A stretch of 64,000 bases of DNA from an uncultured Collinsella sp. (GTDB lineage Bacteria > Actinomycetota > Coriobacteriia > Coriobacteriales > Coriobacteriaceae): the NCBI GenBank assembly GCA_900541205.1, contig UQIV01000001.1:1-64000 (forward strand), read 5' to 3'. The translations under genes were made by a program, and so were the position numbers. Positions 16,222-25,611 of this stretch are shown in pieces. The notes beneath the pieces are model-generated. The model did not search any database, was not told the origin of the DNA, and saw only the letters and a program-made list of their open reading frames with translations. How positions within the stretch are numbered: the stretch's first letter is position 1; each line of letters opens with the position of its first letter.

Positions 16222-17007
16222 ATGATGATCGATTCACGAAAACCGAAGGCCGCCGCCCTTTCTGCCACGCTTGCCGTGGCGCTTTTGGTGGGTGCCGGCG
16301 TAACCGAGGCCCACGCGGCGACGCTGTCCGACGCGGTTGGGTCCGCGCCCTCCGAGACCACGTTGATGCAGCCCGTCGATTATCGCGGCGACGGTTTTGG
16401 CTCCATGCAGGAGTGGAACGCCTCCATGGGGGCCAAGCGCGACTCTTTGGAAGTTCGCGCTCAAATTATCATGAACATGTATGGCGACTATGCCACCGAT
16501 GGCGAGCGCGCCGTGCTTCAAGAATGCATCGACGGCGCGGGTAGCCTGCTGACGATGGGGGAGGTCGACGCCAAGTCGACCGAGCTCGACGAGCTTCGCT
16601 CCACGCTTGAGGATGCCAAGCGCGAGGCGCTCGAGGCTGCGGCCGCCGAGGCGGAAGCCGCCGAGGCCGCTGAGGCCGTTCAGGCTTCGTATTACAACGC
16701 CGGCTCCGGCTCGTCTTACGCGTCTGCTGCGTATTACGCGAACGGCTCGGGCCTGACGCGCTCGAGCGGCGTCAATAACTATAATGGCCGCCGCGAGACT
16801 TATTACAGCAGCAACGTGTTGTATCACCACCGCACGGGCGAATGGACGCAGGATTCCGAGGGCTTTTGGCGCGATTCCGATGGTTACTACGTCGTTGCCG
16901 CGGGCGATAAGGCCCAAGGCTCCACGTTTACCGGATCCAAGGGTGAGTGCAAGGTCTATGACTCCGGCTGCGCTGCCGGAACCACCGACTACTATACCGG
17001 TTGGTAA
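16222..17007 (+). CDS. secreted protein, unknown function
   Basis: 261 residues. An N-terminal signal peptide (ALSATLAVALLVGAGVTEAHA) ends at AHA-A. A central helical, Ala/Glu-rich segment (about residues 115-155) looks like a coiled coil, followed by a Tyr/Ser/Gly-rich linker. The C-terminal 60 residues (YHHRTGEWTQDSEGFWRDSD, then YYVVAAGDKAQGS and KVYDSGCAAGTTDYYTGW) resemble a conserved end domain of cell-wall-associated proteins, perhaps a 3D/double-psi barrel type. Enzymatic function is not established. Confidence 0.65.
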   Translation: MMIDSRKPKAAALSATLAVALLVGAGVTEAHAATLSDAVGSAPSETTLMQPVDYRGDGFGSMQEWNASMGAKRDSLEVRAQIIMNMYGDYATDGERAVLQECIDGAGSLLTMGEVDAKSTELDELRSTLEDAKREALEAAAAEAEAAEAAEAVQASYYNAGSGSSYASAAYYANGSGLTRSSGVNNYNGRRETYYSSNVLYHHRTGEWTQDSEGFWRDSDGYYVVAAGDKAQGSTFTGSKGECKVYDSGCAAGTTDYYTGW

Positions 17008-17196
17008 TCTGCCATAAGCCAATAGGAGATGACGGGTGGGCGTCTTTACTGAGCCTTTGGGCACAACGTAGGGGCGTCCGTTTTTTGTGCGTGCTTGAGT
17101 TAACAGAGCGCTTACCGTGGCAGTACGCCACGCATATGGGCGCGGGGCACACTAGTTCATGAGAAATAAGGTCTTTCTCGTGGAGGAAGTGGTCTT

Positions 17197-17403
17197 GTGA
17201 ACGCTCGAGATATCGCCGTTGCCGCCGTTGCATTGACGCTTGGTTGCCTTGGTCCTACGGCCGCGCTCGTCGCGGGTATGCAGGGGTCTTGTGGGGCTGC
17301 CTCTATCGTGGTTGGCGTGTTGATCGCGGCCGCGCTGCTGGGAAGTGCGGGTGTAGTCCTTTGTCGCGATGATGAGGACCAGACGTCGGAGTCGCAGCTC
17401 TAA
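17197..17403 (+). CDS. small two-span membrane protein
   Basis: 68 residues from GTG 17197, with GGAGGAAG upstream. Two hydrophobic stretches (about residues 6-26 and 33-55) are followed by an acidic tail, DDEDQTSESQL. I do not recognise it. It has its own terminator and stands alone. Confidence 0.6.
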   Translation: MNARDIAVAAVALTLGCLGPTAALVAGMQGSCGAASIVVGVLIAAALLGSAGVVLCRDDEDQTSESQL

Positions 17404-17441
17404 CCGTTGTGAAGCTGATTTTTGGCCAAAGATGAAAAAGG

Positions 17442-17479
17442 AAGCCGCCGCGAGGGGAGTGCCCCTTGCGGCGGCTTTG
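17442..17479 (+). terminator. intrinsic terminator, bidirectional
   Basis: A 16-bp stem AAGCCGCCGC...GCGGCGGCTT with a 4-base loop (AGTG) and one G-T wobble, 39 bp after the small membrane protein. The flanks are A-rich on one side and T on the other, so it can also serve the convergent reductase gene. Confidence 0.85.
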
Positions 17480-17512
17480 CCATTGGATCTGTTGGCTGCA
17501 GTATGCCGAGCA

Positions 17513-18427
17513 CTACCAGCTGCTTTCTATTTCGCGAATCCTCTGGTAGAGCCAATCGTTTTGCGGCACTTGGATATCGTGTTTGGTAGCTAGGCGGCAA
17601 ATGGTGCCAGCGAACTCCTCGACTTCGGTTTTTCGTTGTGCGATGCGATCCTGCGCCATCGAGGGCATACCGACGGGGTCGATTCCCTCGATGAGGTGCA
17701 CCATCTGCGTCAGGTCTGCCTCGGTCAGCTCAATGCCCTCGGCGTTGGCGACCGCAAGCGTTTCGCGCATGGCGGAAACAAAGCAGCGACGCTGCTCGGA
17801 GCCCGGCTCCGTGGCGCTTCCGTAGGTCCCGCCGTAGGCCATACGGGTCTGGTTGATGCCGTCGTTGAGCATGAGTTTGGCCCACATGCGGTGCGCAATG
17901 TCGCTCTCGACGGTATGGGCGATGCCGCAGCGTGTGTAGAGCTCGTCGATGGCGCTGACGGTTGCGGGCTCGGTGCCTGCTGCCGCGCCAAAGCGAATCT
18001 CGCCCGCATTGGTAAAGGTGAGCGCGCCGTCGAGGAACACGGCATCCATGCCCTGGCAAATACCAAGAACGGTATGCTTCCAGCCAAAGCGCTCGGCAAT
18101 CTTTTGCTCGCTCGTAATGCCGTTGCACAGCGAGGCGATGAGCGTGTTGGGCCCCACGACGCGCTCCATAGTCTTGAGCGCTTGGTTGAGTCCCGTCGTC
18201 TTGACCGTGAGAATGACCAGATCGGCGGGCGTTGCCTCACTGGCGCGGATGGACTTGAGCGCACAGGGCTTGCCGTTGACGGTGAGCGCATCGCCCACGT
18301 GACGCTCGAAACGGGCGTCGTCCATGACGTATTCGACGGCATCGTCGCCGAGTGCCTGGGCGATCATGCTGCCGTAGAGTAACCCGACGCCGCCCTTGCC
18401 GATAAAGGCGACCTTGTTGATCTGCAT
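17513..18427 (-). CDS. panE: 2-dehydropantoate 2-reductase family protein
   Basis: 304 residues. The N-terminal Rossmann motif is VAFIGKGGVGLLYG; VILTVKTTGL and SLCNGITSEQKI follow, then the C-terminal helical domain with the ApbA-type MWAKLMLNDGINQ (catalytic lysine). True PanE makes pantoate for coenzyme A with NADPH; close paralogues act on other 2-ketoacids, so the substrate is only likely. ATG 18427 follows AGGAG by nine bases. Confidence 0.82.
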   Translation of the reverse strand: MQINKVAFIGKGGVGLLYGSMIAQALGDDAVEYVMDDARFERHVGDALTVNGKPCALKSIRASEATPADLVILTVKTTGLNQALKTMERVVGPNTLIASLCNGITSEQKIAERFGWKHTVLGICQGMDAVFLDGALTFTNAGEIRFGAAAGTEPATVSAIDELYTRCGIAHTVESDIAHRMWAKLMLNDGINQTRMAYGGTYGSATEPGSEQRRCFVSAMRETLAVANAEGIELTEADLTQMVHLIEGIDPVGMPSMAQDRIAQRKTEVEEFAGTICRLATKHDIQVPQNDWLYQRIREIESSW

Positions 18428-18444
18428 GTGAATCATCTCCTCAC

Positions 18445-18471
18445 AAAAAGGCGCCCGCGTGCGGGGCGCCT
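18445..18471 (-). terminator. intrinsic terminator on minus strand
   Basis: AGGCGCCC (18449-18456) pairs with GGGCGCCT (18464-18471), followed on the minus strand by TTTTT. It separates the 64-residue gene upstream from the reductase gene downstream. Confidence 0.7.
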
Positions 18472-18543
18472 GATGGATTGTATGCCGCTGGGGCGTGTAG
18501 CGTGCACCGGAGGCTGAATTTAGAAGAACAAACGCAAGGGAAC

Positions 18544-18738
18544 TCATGCCGCGGGGTAGATGGCAAAAACGCGTGCGGGATATCCAACGCCATCGCGCAC
18601 CTTGGAGAAGGTGCAGAAGATGACGGCGCCTGTGGCGGGAAGCTCGTCCAGATGGTCCATGACCTCGATCTGGTAACGGTCGACCGAGAGGATGTATTGT
18701 TCGCCGGGGTAGGGGCAGGCATCCTCTCGTGTGGTCAC
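18544..18738 (-). CDS. small protein of unknown function
   Basis: 64 residues from GTG 18738, five bases after AAAGGAGA. The sequence (EQYILSVDRYQIEVMDHLDE, then VIFCTFSKVRDGVGYPARV) looks like a compact mixed alpha/beta soluble domain. I do not recognise it. The good ribosome site and the terminator after it support a real gene. Confidence 0.6.
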   Translation of the reverse strand: MTTREDACPYPGEQYILSVDRYQIEVMDHLDELPATGAVIFCTFSKVRDGVGYPARVFAIYPAA

Positions 18739-18901
18739 GCTCGTCTCCTTTCGTCGGGCTTTTTGCTGATGTTAAAGCGGTGCCGTGACGGCCTGATTTC
18801 TGCTGCGTTACGATACGTTCTCGATTGCGATTCCGATGTGCTTCGATGACGTGACAGGTTTGTTTCGCCTTATCAGGGCTTCGATGGGGGGGGGAGGGGC
18901 C

Positions 18902-20092
18902 GTGCAATATCGCGTTGACCCCAAAAGCGGTAACCGTATCTCGGCGTTGGGGCTGGGCTGCATGAGGTTTCCCGGTGCGCCGGGACGCCCGGATGCGAAG
19001 ACAGCCGACGCCATCATCTCCCGTGCGGTGGAGCAGGGGATTAACTACCTGGACACGGCCTATCTCTATCCCGGCAACGAGGCTTGCGTGGGCGCTTCGC
19101 TTGAGCGCCTAGGCCTACGCGACCAGGTTTTGCTCGCGACCAAGCTGCCGCATGCTTCGTGCAAATGCGCGGAGGATTTCGACCGTTTCTTCGACGAGCA
19201 ACTGCGCCGCCTGCGGACCGACCATATCGACTATTACCTTATGCACAACATCACCTCGCCCGCCCAGTGGAAACGTGTGGTGGCGTTGGGCATCGAGGAC
19301 TGGATCGCGCGTCAAAAGGCGGCGGGGCGCATTCGCCAGATTGGTTTTTCGTATCACGGCAGCGCGGCGGATTTCCTGACGGTGCTTGACGCATATGACT
19401 GGGATTTTTGCCAGATCCAGTACAACTATGCCGGCGAGCGTTACCAAGCGGGAACGGCAGGACTCATGGCGGCTGCGGAGCGCGGTCTTGCGGTGTTTGT
19501 GATGGAGCCACTGCTGGGCGGTCGTCTAGCGGGCAAACTTCCGCCGCGGGCACGCGCTGTGCTCGATGGCGCCCGTGACCCGCATTTGCGCACTCCGGCC
19601 GCCTGGGGGCTTTCGTGGGTGTGGAACCATCCTCAGGTGACGATGCTGCTTTCGGGTATGACCGATACCGCGCAAGTGGATGAGAACGCGGCGTTGGCCG
19701 ATCGGGCCCTGCCGGATTCGATGACGGCTGCTCAGCTCGATGCCATCGCACGCGTGCTGAGGGAGTTTGAAAAATCGAATCGCGTGCCCTGCACGGGATG
19801 CGGCTATTGCATGCCGTGTCCTAAAGGCATCAATATCCCTGGGTGTTTTGCTGCCTACAACGCAAGCTATGCGCACAGCTGGTTTACGGGGCTGTCTCAA
19901 TACTTTACGGCGAGCGCGGTGCGGACGAACGAGCCCAAGCTGGTGAGCAATTGCGTCAAGTGCGGCAAATGCGCGCGGCATTGCCCGCAGCACATCGATA
20001 TCCCCGGGCGCTTGGACGACGTACGCCGCCGTTTTCAGCCTGGCCCCGTGACGGCGGTGCTTAAGGCCTTCGGCAAAACGCGCTCCTCGTGA
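18902..20092 (+). CDS. aldo/keto reductase with C-terminal 4Fe-4S ferredoxin domain
   Basis: 396 residues. Residues 1-290 are an AKR barrel: LGLGCMRFPG, NYLDTAYLYPGNE (catalytic Asp/Tyr), VLLATKLP (Lys) and YYLMHNITSP (His). Residues 295-370 hold two ferredoxin-like clusters, CTGCGYCMPCPKG and CVKCGKCARHCPQ. Such proteins are common in anaerobes and probably pass electrons between ferredoxin and a carbonyl substrate. GTG 18902 follows a G-rich site; an ATG 18 bp upstream is possible. Confidence 0.88.
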   Translation: MQYRVDPKSGNRISALGLGCMRFPGAPGRPDAKTADAIISRAVEQGINYLDTAYLYPGNEACVGASLERLGLRDQVLLATKLPHASCKCAEDFDRFFDEQLRRLRTDHIDYYLMHNITSPAQWKRVVALGIEDWIARQKAAGRIRQIGFSYHGSAADFLTVLDAYDWDFCQIQYNYAGERYQAGTAGLMAAAERGLAVFVMEPLLGGRLAGKLPPRARAVLDGARDPHLRTPAAWGLSWVWNHPQVTMLLSGMTDTAQVDENAALADRALPDSMTAAQLDAIARVLREFEKSNRVPCTGCGYCMPCPKGINIPGCFAAYNASYAHSWFTGLSQYFTASAVRTNEPKLVSNCVKCGKCARHCPQHIDIPGRLDDVRRRFQPGPVTAVLKAFGKTRSS

Positions 20093-20172
20093 CCCTTTTA
20101 TAACTTGCGGTGGAATAGTTCCTGCTTGCGGCAGAATAAGGCATCGACAGGAACTATTTCACCGCAACTGAA
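20093..20172 (+). repeat. 80-bp palindromic repeat, copy A
   Basis: Arms TTGCGGTGGAATAGTTCCTG (20105-20124) and its inverse (20148-20167) pair with one mismatch around a 23-base loop. The same 80 bp recurs at 21279-21358 in the same orientation with about two differences. Each copy ends within about 20 bp of a start codon. Confidence 0.85.
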
Positions 20173-20182
20173 GGGGGCTGTC

Positions 20183-21202
20183 GTGGGCCATCGGGATTCA
20201 TGTGATGATTTGCGTGAGGTTCGTTGGGGCGTTTTGGGCGCTGGACGCATTTCTCATCGATTTGCATCGTCGCTCAAGAAGGTCGACGGGGCACGGCTGG
20301 TGGCTGCGGCCGGCCGCACTCCTGCACATGTCGAGGAATTTTGCCGAGCGTTTTCGATTGATGCCGCGCACAGTTATGCCACGGCTGACGATAGCGGCGA
20401 TGCGGCTTATGATGCGCTGATTGCCGACCCCGATGTCGACGCAATCTACTTGGCTCTTCCACATGGCATGCATGCGCATTGGGTCTGTCGGACACTGCGC
20501 GCGGGAAAGGCCGTACTGTGCGAAAAGCCGGCCGTTTTGAATGAAGAAGAGGCCCATGCGATCGCCTCCGTTTCCCGTGAGTGCGGCGTGCCGTTTATGG
20601 AAGCGATGAAAAATCGGTTTTGCCCGATGCGTACTCGCGTGAAGGGCTTGCTTGCGTTGGGCGAGCTCGGCCGTATCGTTTCGATCGAAAGCGTGCAAAA
20701 ACTCGATTATGGTGAGTCCCCTTCGAGTTATCTGCTCGATCCCTTGCAGGGTGGCTGTCTATATGACATGGGCTGCTATGCGGTCGGGTGGTTTGAGGAT
20801 CTGCTTGCGGGTGCGTGTGATGTTTCGTCTCGTGAAGTTCGCTGGCGTGACGTATCGGGCGGCCGCGTGGATTGGGCCGATGAGATCCATATGAGTGTCG
20901 GCGGCATATCCATTCATATGGTGGTCGACGGCAAAGCAGCATATGAAAGCCGCTTAACGATTGCCTGCGAGCGGGGCTCGTTGGAAATCGAGCGCCTTCA
21001 TCGCCCCGAGCTCGCCCATGTGAAGTGCTCCGATGGACGAATGCTCGAAATAAATGCCCCGTTTGAGGTCGATGATTTCTACGGCGAAATCCAGCATGCG
21101 ACCCAGCTCATCCGGGCGGGGAAACTCGAGAGTCCCGTCATGCCCCTTGCCGCCACACAGCGCTGCGCGCGCATTATCGATGCAATCCGTCTAGCCCTCT
21201 AG
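20183..21202 (+). CDS. Gfo/Idh/MocA-family oxidoreductase
   Basis: 339 residues. Rossmann N-terminus VRWGVLGAGRISHRFASSL, AIYLALPHGMHAHW and the signature AVLCEKPAVLNEEEA with the EKP lysine. The C-terminal domain includes GGCLYDMGCYAVGW. It is related to, but distinct from, the oxidoreductase at 11661-12768. GTG 20183 follows AAGGGGG; longer frames would start inside the palindrome. The gene is bracketed by direct 80-bp repeats. Confidence 0.87.
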   Translation: MGHRDSCDDLREVRWGVLGAGRISHRFASSLKKVDGARLVAAAGRTPAHVEEFCRAFSIDAAHSYATADDSGDAAYDALIADPDVDAIYLALPHGMHAHWVCRTLRAGKAVLCEKPAVLNEEEAHAIASVSRECGVPFMEAMKNRFCPMRTRVKGLLALGELGRIVSIESVQKLDYGESPSSYLLDPLQGGCLYDMGCYAVGWFEDLLAGACDVSSREVRWRDVSGGRVDWADEIHMSVGGISIHMVVDGKAAYESRLTIACERGSLEIERLHRPELAHVKCSDGRMLEINAPFEVDDFYGEIQHATQLIRAGKLESPVMPLAATQRCARIIDAIRLAL

Positions 21203-21278
21203 GGCTTGGCGCTGACGCGTAGGGGGTCATGACGCCGGCGCCCGTAGCCGTAGTGCTTGGTGGCCCGCATCTCTGATG

Positions 21279-21358
21279 CCCCTTTTATAGCTTGCGGTGG
21301 AATAGTTCCTGTTTGCGGCAGAATAAGGCATCGACAGGAACTATTTCACCGCAACTGA
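21279..21358 (+). repeat. 80-bp palindromic repeat, copy B
   Basis: Second copy of the element at 20093-20172, with arms 21292-21311 and 21335-21354. It ends 16 bp before the endonuclease IV start. The gap 21203-21278 has no other feature. Confidence 0.85.
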
Positions 21359-21374
21359 TGAGGGGGAGCTGGGG

Positions 21375-22241
21375 ATGCTGACGATCGGGTGTCATCTATC
21401 CACGACGAAGGGCTATCGGGCGATGGGGGAGACGGCGTTGTCAATTGGTGCCAATACCTTTGCATTCTTTACGCGCAACCCGCGCGGCGGCAAGGCGAAA
21501 GACCTTGACATGGATGACGTGGCCGCCCTGCGCGAGCTTATGGAACAGAACGATTTTGGCCCGCTTGTGGCTCATGCCCCGTATACCTATAACCCTTGCT
21601 CGGCCAAAGAGCGGGCGCGCGAGTTTGCCTTGGAGGCCATGGCGGAGGACCTGCGGCGCATGGAAGCGCTGCCCGGCAACTACTACAACTTCCATCCCGG
21701 TGCGCATGTGGGGCAGGGCTCCGACGCCGGCATTCAGATGATCGTCGACACCCTGTGCCAGGTGATGTTTGAGGGCCAACAGACGACGGTGCTGCTCGAG
21801 ACCATGGCCGGCAAGGGCACCGAGGTGGGCCGCAGCTTTGAGGAACTGGCACTCATCATCCAGGGCGTTGCCGACAAGTGCCCCGAGCTGTCGGCCAAGT
21901 TGGGCGTTTGCTTGGACACCTGCCATGTGAATGACGCCGGCTACGACATCGTCCACGATCTTGAAGGCGTGCTCGAAGAGTTCGATCGTGTGGTGGGTAT
22001 CGAGCGCCTGCGCGCCGTGCATATCAATGACTCCAAGAACCCCTGCGGCGCCCATAAGGACCGCCACGAATGCATCGGTAAGGGCTACCTGGGTAGCGAA
22101 GAGTTTGGCGGCGGTATGCAGGTTATGCAGAATATTGTATCGAATGGCCGCTTGCGCGCATTGCCATTCATTTTGGAGACACCGAACGAACTTGCAGGTT
22201 ATGCGGCTGAAATCAAATTGTTAAGGTCATTGCAGCAGTGA
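21375..22241 (+). CDS. nfo: endonuclease IV (AP endonuclease)
   Basis: Base-excision repair enzyme cutting at abasic sites. 288 residues of TIM-barrel: IGCHLSTTKGY, LVAHAPYTYNPCS, NFHPGAHVGQGSDAG, LLETMAGKGTEVG, VCLDTCHVNDAGYD, HINDSKNPCGAHKDRH and FILETPNE, which supply the three-zinc site. ATG 21375 follows GAGGGGGAGC. It may be transcribed from within or ahead of repeat copy B. Confidence 0.95.
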   Translation: MLTIGCHLSTTKGYRAMGETALSIGANTFAFFTRNPRGGKAKDLDMDDVAALRELMEQNDFGPLVAHAPYTYNPCSAKERAREFALEAMAEDLRRMEALPGNYYNFHPGAHVGQGSDAGIQMIVDTLCQVMFEGQQTTVLLETMAGKGTEVGRSFEELALIIQGVADKCPELSAKLGVCLDTCHVNDAGYDIVHDLEGVLEEFDRVVGIERLRAVHINDSKNPCGAHKDRHECIGKGYLGSEEFGGGMQVMQNIVSNGRLRALPFILETPNELAGYAAEIKLLRSLQQ

Positions 22242-22302
22242 TGACTGTCATAAAGTGGAGTGCTCCATTCACGTTATGGGTTTGTTTCAATCAGTTTTCT
22301 AA

Positions 22303-22331
22303 TTGCGGATTCTTCCAAGCGGGTGCATAAT
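22303..22331 (+). promoter_or_regulatory. promoter of the amino-acid ABC transporter operon
   Basis: TTGCGG (22303-22308), 17 bp, CATAAT (22326-22331), about 58 bp before the binding-protein start. Confidence 0.5.
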
Positions 22332-22388
22332 AACCCTCAGTTTTTGCAGACCCCTGAATCACGTGGGGTCATTGGAAGGAGACTGATT

Positions 22389-23249
22389 ATGAAGCTGAAG
22401 AAGCTTGGCGCATTTGCCGCCACGGGTGCTATGGCGCTCGCCCTTGCTCTGACGGGCTGCGGCTCGTCCAACGCCACCTCTGGTTCTGATGCCAGTTCCA
22501 GCAGCTCTGACGACGCTAAGGTCGAGAAGGTCGACGGTTCCAAGGAGTACGCGCTCGTCAAGGACGGTACGCTGACCGTCGGCACCTCTGCCGAGTACGC
22601 TCCGTTTGAGTACAAGGATGACAATGGCGACTACCAGGGCTTTGACCTTGAACTCATTAAGGCTATCGGCGATAAGCTGGGTCTGGATGTCGAGTATGTC
22701 AACAATGATTTTGACACGCTCGTCCCCGGCGTTGCTTCGGGCGCCAAGTACGACGTCGCCATCGCGGCTATCACCGACACGCCCGAGCGTGAGAAGGAAG
22801 TCACTTTCTCCGATTCCTACTACATGGACGATCAGGCTATCGTGACCAAGGTCGATAACACCGACATCACGGCCGACAACTTCAGCGAGAAGCTCAACAA
22901 CGCCGACGCTACCATCATCGTCCAGTCTGGCTCGACCGCCGAGGCCTTTGCCCAGGAGAACTTCCCCAAGGCCAAGATTGTCCCCTACAAGGACGCCACC
23001 GAGTGCTTCAGCGCCCTGCAGTCCGATAAGGGCGACGCCGTAGTCACCAACCGCTCCGTTGCCAGCCAGCTGACCGCCGAGCAGTTCAACACCTGCCAGA
23101 CCATCAAGCAGGTCAGCACCGGCGAGGAGTACGCCATCGCCATCAACCAGGGCAACACCAAGCTCAAGGACGACATCAACCAGGCCATCAAGGACCTGAC
23201 TGACGACGGTACCGTCGACGCCCTCATGGCTAAGTACAACATCAAGTAA
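22389..23249 (+). CDS. amino-acid ABC transporter substrate-binding lipoprotein
   Basis: 286 residues. A lipoprotein signal ends in ALTGCG; a Ser-rich linker follows. The periplasmic-binding fold of family 3 is shown by LTVGTSAEYAPFEYKDDNG, YQGFDLELIKAIGDKL and DVAIAAITDTPER. It should bind a polar or basic amino acid. ATG 22389 follows GGAAGGAG. A terminator-like hairpin follows, giving higher expression of the binding protein than of the permease. Confidence 0.93.
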   Translation: MKLKKLGAFAATGAMALALALTGCGSSNATSGSDASSSSSDDAKVEKVDGSKEYALVKDGTLTVGTSAEYAPFEYKDDNGDYQGFDLELIKAIGDKLGLDVEYVNNDFDTLVPGVASGAKYDVAIAAITDTPEREKEVTFSDSYYMDDQAIVTKVDNTDITADNFSEKLNNADATIIVQSGSTAEAFAQENFPKAKIVPYKDATECFSALQSDKGDAVVTNRSVASQLTAEQFNTCQTIKQVSTGEEYAIAINQGNTKLKDDINQAIKDLTDDGTVDALMAKYNIK

Positions 23250-23271
23250 AATAGCTACTTGATTGCGCGCG

Positions 23272-23302
23272 GGCCCTTTCCGTTTTGGCGGAGAGGGCCT
23301 TT
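23272..23302 (+). terminator. attenuating terminator after the binding protein
   Basis: An 11-bp stem GGCCCTTTCCG/CGGAGAGGGCC with one wobble and a TTTTGG loop, followed by TTT. It lies inside the operon, before the permease, so it probably allows partial read-through. Confidence 0.65.
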
Positions 23303-23367
23303 GCGCTTCTCTTGACGGAGAGTGTTTCCGTCTCGTTTTGCCGGCAACTTCTACGATAGGAGCCACC

Positions 23368-24729
23368 TTGTCTCGACTGAACAAAGGGGCTGCGGAGCAG
23401 CGTTTTCCACTGCCCGCCTTGCTCCAAAAGCTAGCCTGCGCCATGGCCGTGGCGCTCGCGCTGGTGTGCGTGGGGGCATATGCGCCCACGACCGCCCAGG
23501 CGCTTGAGACCGCAAAGATTACCGCCCGACCCAACACCGGTTCGGGCAGCGCTGTGGTCGGCGGCACCGAAACGCGCATTACCTGGGAAGTTCAGGCCGA
23601 TGCCGACGAGGAGCTGAGCGGTCTTTCTCTGACGTTTGTCGACGGCACAACGTTTGGTACCGATGACACGCGATTGACGATGCTCTCGGGCGAGGACCTC
23701 ATGGATCGTACGCCCATGAAGCCCACGTGCAAGGCTGACGGCCAGACGCTCAAGATTGACTTTGGCGAGACGGCGCCTGCCGGCGGCTTTTTCCGTGTCG
23801 AGGTTTACGGCGTGACGTTCCCCGTCGAGGGCGGCGATGAGGCCTTTAGCGGAACCTATACGCTTGCCGACGGTTCGACCAAGAAGATTTCCAAGATTCC
23901 TTCCGTCGAGATCAAGGGCGTGACGGCATTCGATAACTTCCTGGCCGATCTTAAGGAGCAGCCGTGGGTCGAGGCCTGGAACTCCAATATGTTCCTGCGC
24001 CTGTTCCTGAACCCGGTCATTTTGGTCCAAAGCCTGCCGATCGTCTTTAAGGGCTTCCTTATGTCGCTCTCGATCGTGCTCGTGGCGTTTCCGCTGGCGA
24101 TCCCCTTTGGCTTTGCCCTGTCGCTCATGCGCATATCCAAATCGCGCATCCTGCGTTGTCTTGCCGGCATCTACGTGAATGTCATCCGCGGTACGCCGGC
24201 GTTCCTGCAGATCTATATTGCATTCTTTGGCCTGCCGCTTGCCGGCGTCAAGGTGGACGACTATGTCTTGGGCGTCATCGTCATGGCCATGAACTCGTCC
24301 GCCTACCTGTGCGAGATCTTCCGCGCCGGTATTCAGTCGATCCCCAAGGGCCAGAATGAGGCTGCTCGCTCGCTGGGCATGAACGCCTTCCAGACGCTGC
24401 TCTACGTCATGATTCCGCAGACGTTCCGCAATGTCCTGCCTACGTTGACCAGCGAGTTCATCCTGCTTTACAAGGATACGTCGCTGCTCGCGGCCGTGGG
24501 CGTGGTCGAGATCGTCATGAACGCCCGCACCATCGTGGCCACGACGGGCTCCATTACGCCGTATGTGGTTGCCGCCCTGTTCTATCTGGTCATTACCCTG
24601 CCGCTTGCGCGCTTGGTGAGCGGTCTTGAGGCGAGGCTGCTGGGTACGGCCGAAACCAAAAAGAAGCGTCCCACCAAGAGCGCCGGACAGGTTGTCGCGA
24701 CGCCCGCCGACCATATCGCTGGTCTGTAA
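23368..24729 (+). CDS. amino-acid ABC permease with an extracytoplasmic N-terminal domain
   Basis: 453 residues from TTG 23368, five bases after AGGAG. Residues about 25-45 are a signal-like helix ending near AQA. Residues 45-185 form a beta-rich exported domain (ETRITWEVQADADEELSGLS, FFRVEVYGVTFPV). Only then come the HisM/GlnP-type membrane helices, with the EAA loop NEAARSLGMNAFQTL. Ordinary family permeases are about 220-250 residues, so the exported domain is an addition. It may help capture substrate or contact the binding protein. Confidence 0.88.
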   Translation: MSRLNKGAAEQRFPLPALLQKLACAMAVALALVCVGAYAPTTAQALETAKITARPNTGSGSAVVGGTETRITWEVQADADEELSGLSLTFVDGTTFGTDDTRLTMLSGEDLMDRTPMKPTCKADGQTLKIDFGETAPAGGFFRVEVYGVTFPVEGGDEAFSGTYTLADGSTKKISKIPSVEIKGVTAFDNFLADLKEQPWVEAWNSNMFLRLFLNPVILVQSLPIVFKGFLMSLSIVLVAFPLAIPFGFALSLMRISKSRILRCLAGIYVNVIRGTPAFLQIYIAFFGLPLAGVKVDDYVLGVIVMAMNSSAYLCEIFRAGIQSIPKGQNEAARSLGMNAFQTLLYVMIPQTFRNVLPTLTSEFILLYKDTSLLAAVGVVEIVMNARTIVATTGSITPYVVAALFYLVITLPLARLVSGLEARLLGTAETKKKRPTKSAGQVVATPADHIAGL

Positions 24730-24741
24730 GGAGGTTCTATT

Positions 24742-25494
<753 letters not shown>

Positions 25495-25519
25495 CCGCTT
25501 TATATGACTGACATAGCAG

Positions 25520-25555
25520 AAAACGGGAGCTGGATGTGATCCGGCTCCCGTTTTT
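25520..25555 (+). terminator. intrinsic terminator of the ABC operon
   Basis: AAACGGGAGC pairs with GCTCCCGTTT and is followed by five T in total. Its A-rich left side also suits the convergent flavodoxin gene. Confidence 0.85.
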
Positions 25556-25611
25556 GTTGGGATGCGAATGTGTTTTGGCGCAGAGCGCGTTACGGGCGGA
25601 GCTCATTGCCG

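Noticed and set aside
18885..18900. G-tract upstream of the aldo/keto reductase as a phase-variable repeat
   Set aside because: The run is short and interrupted, and lies in the ribosome-site region; nothing shows length variation.
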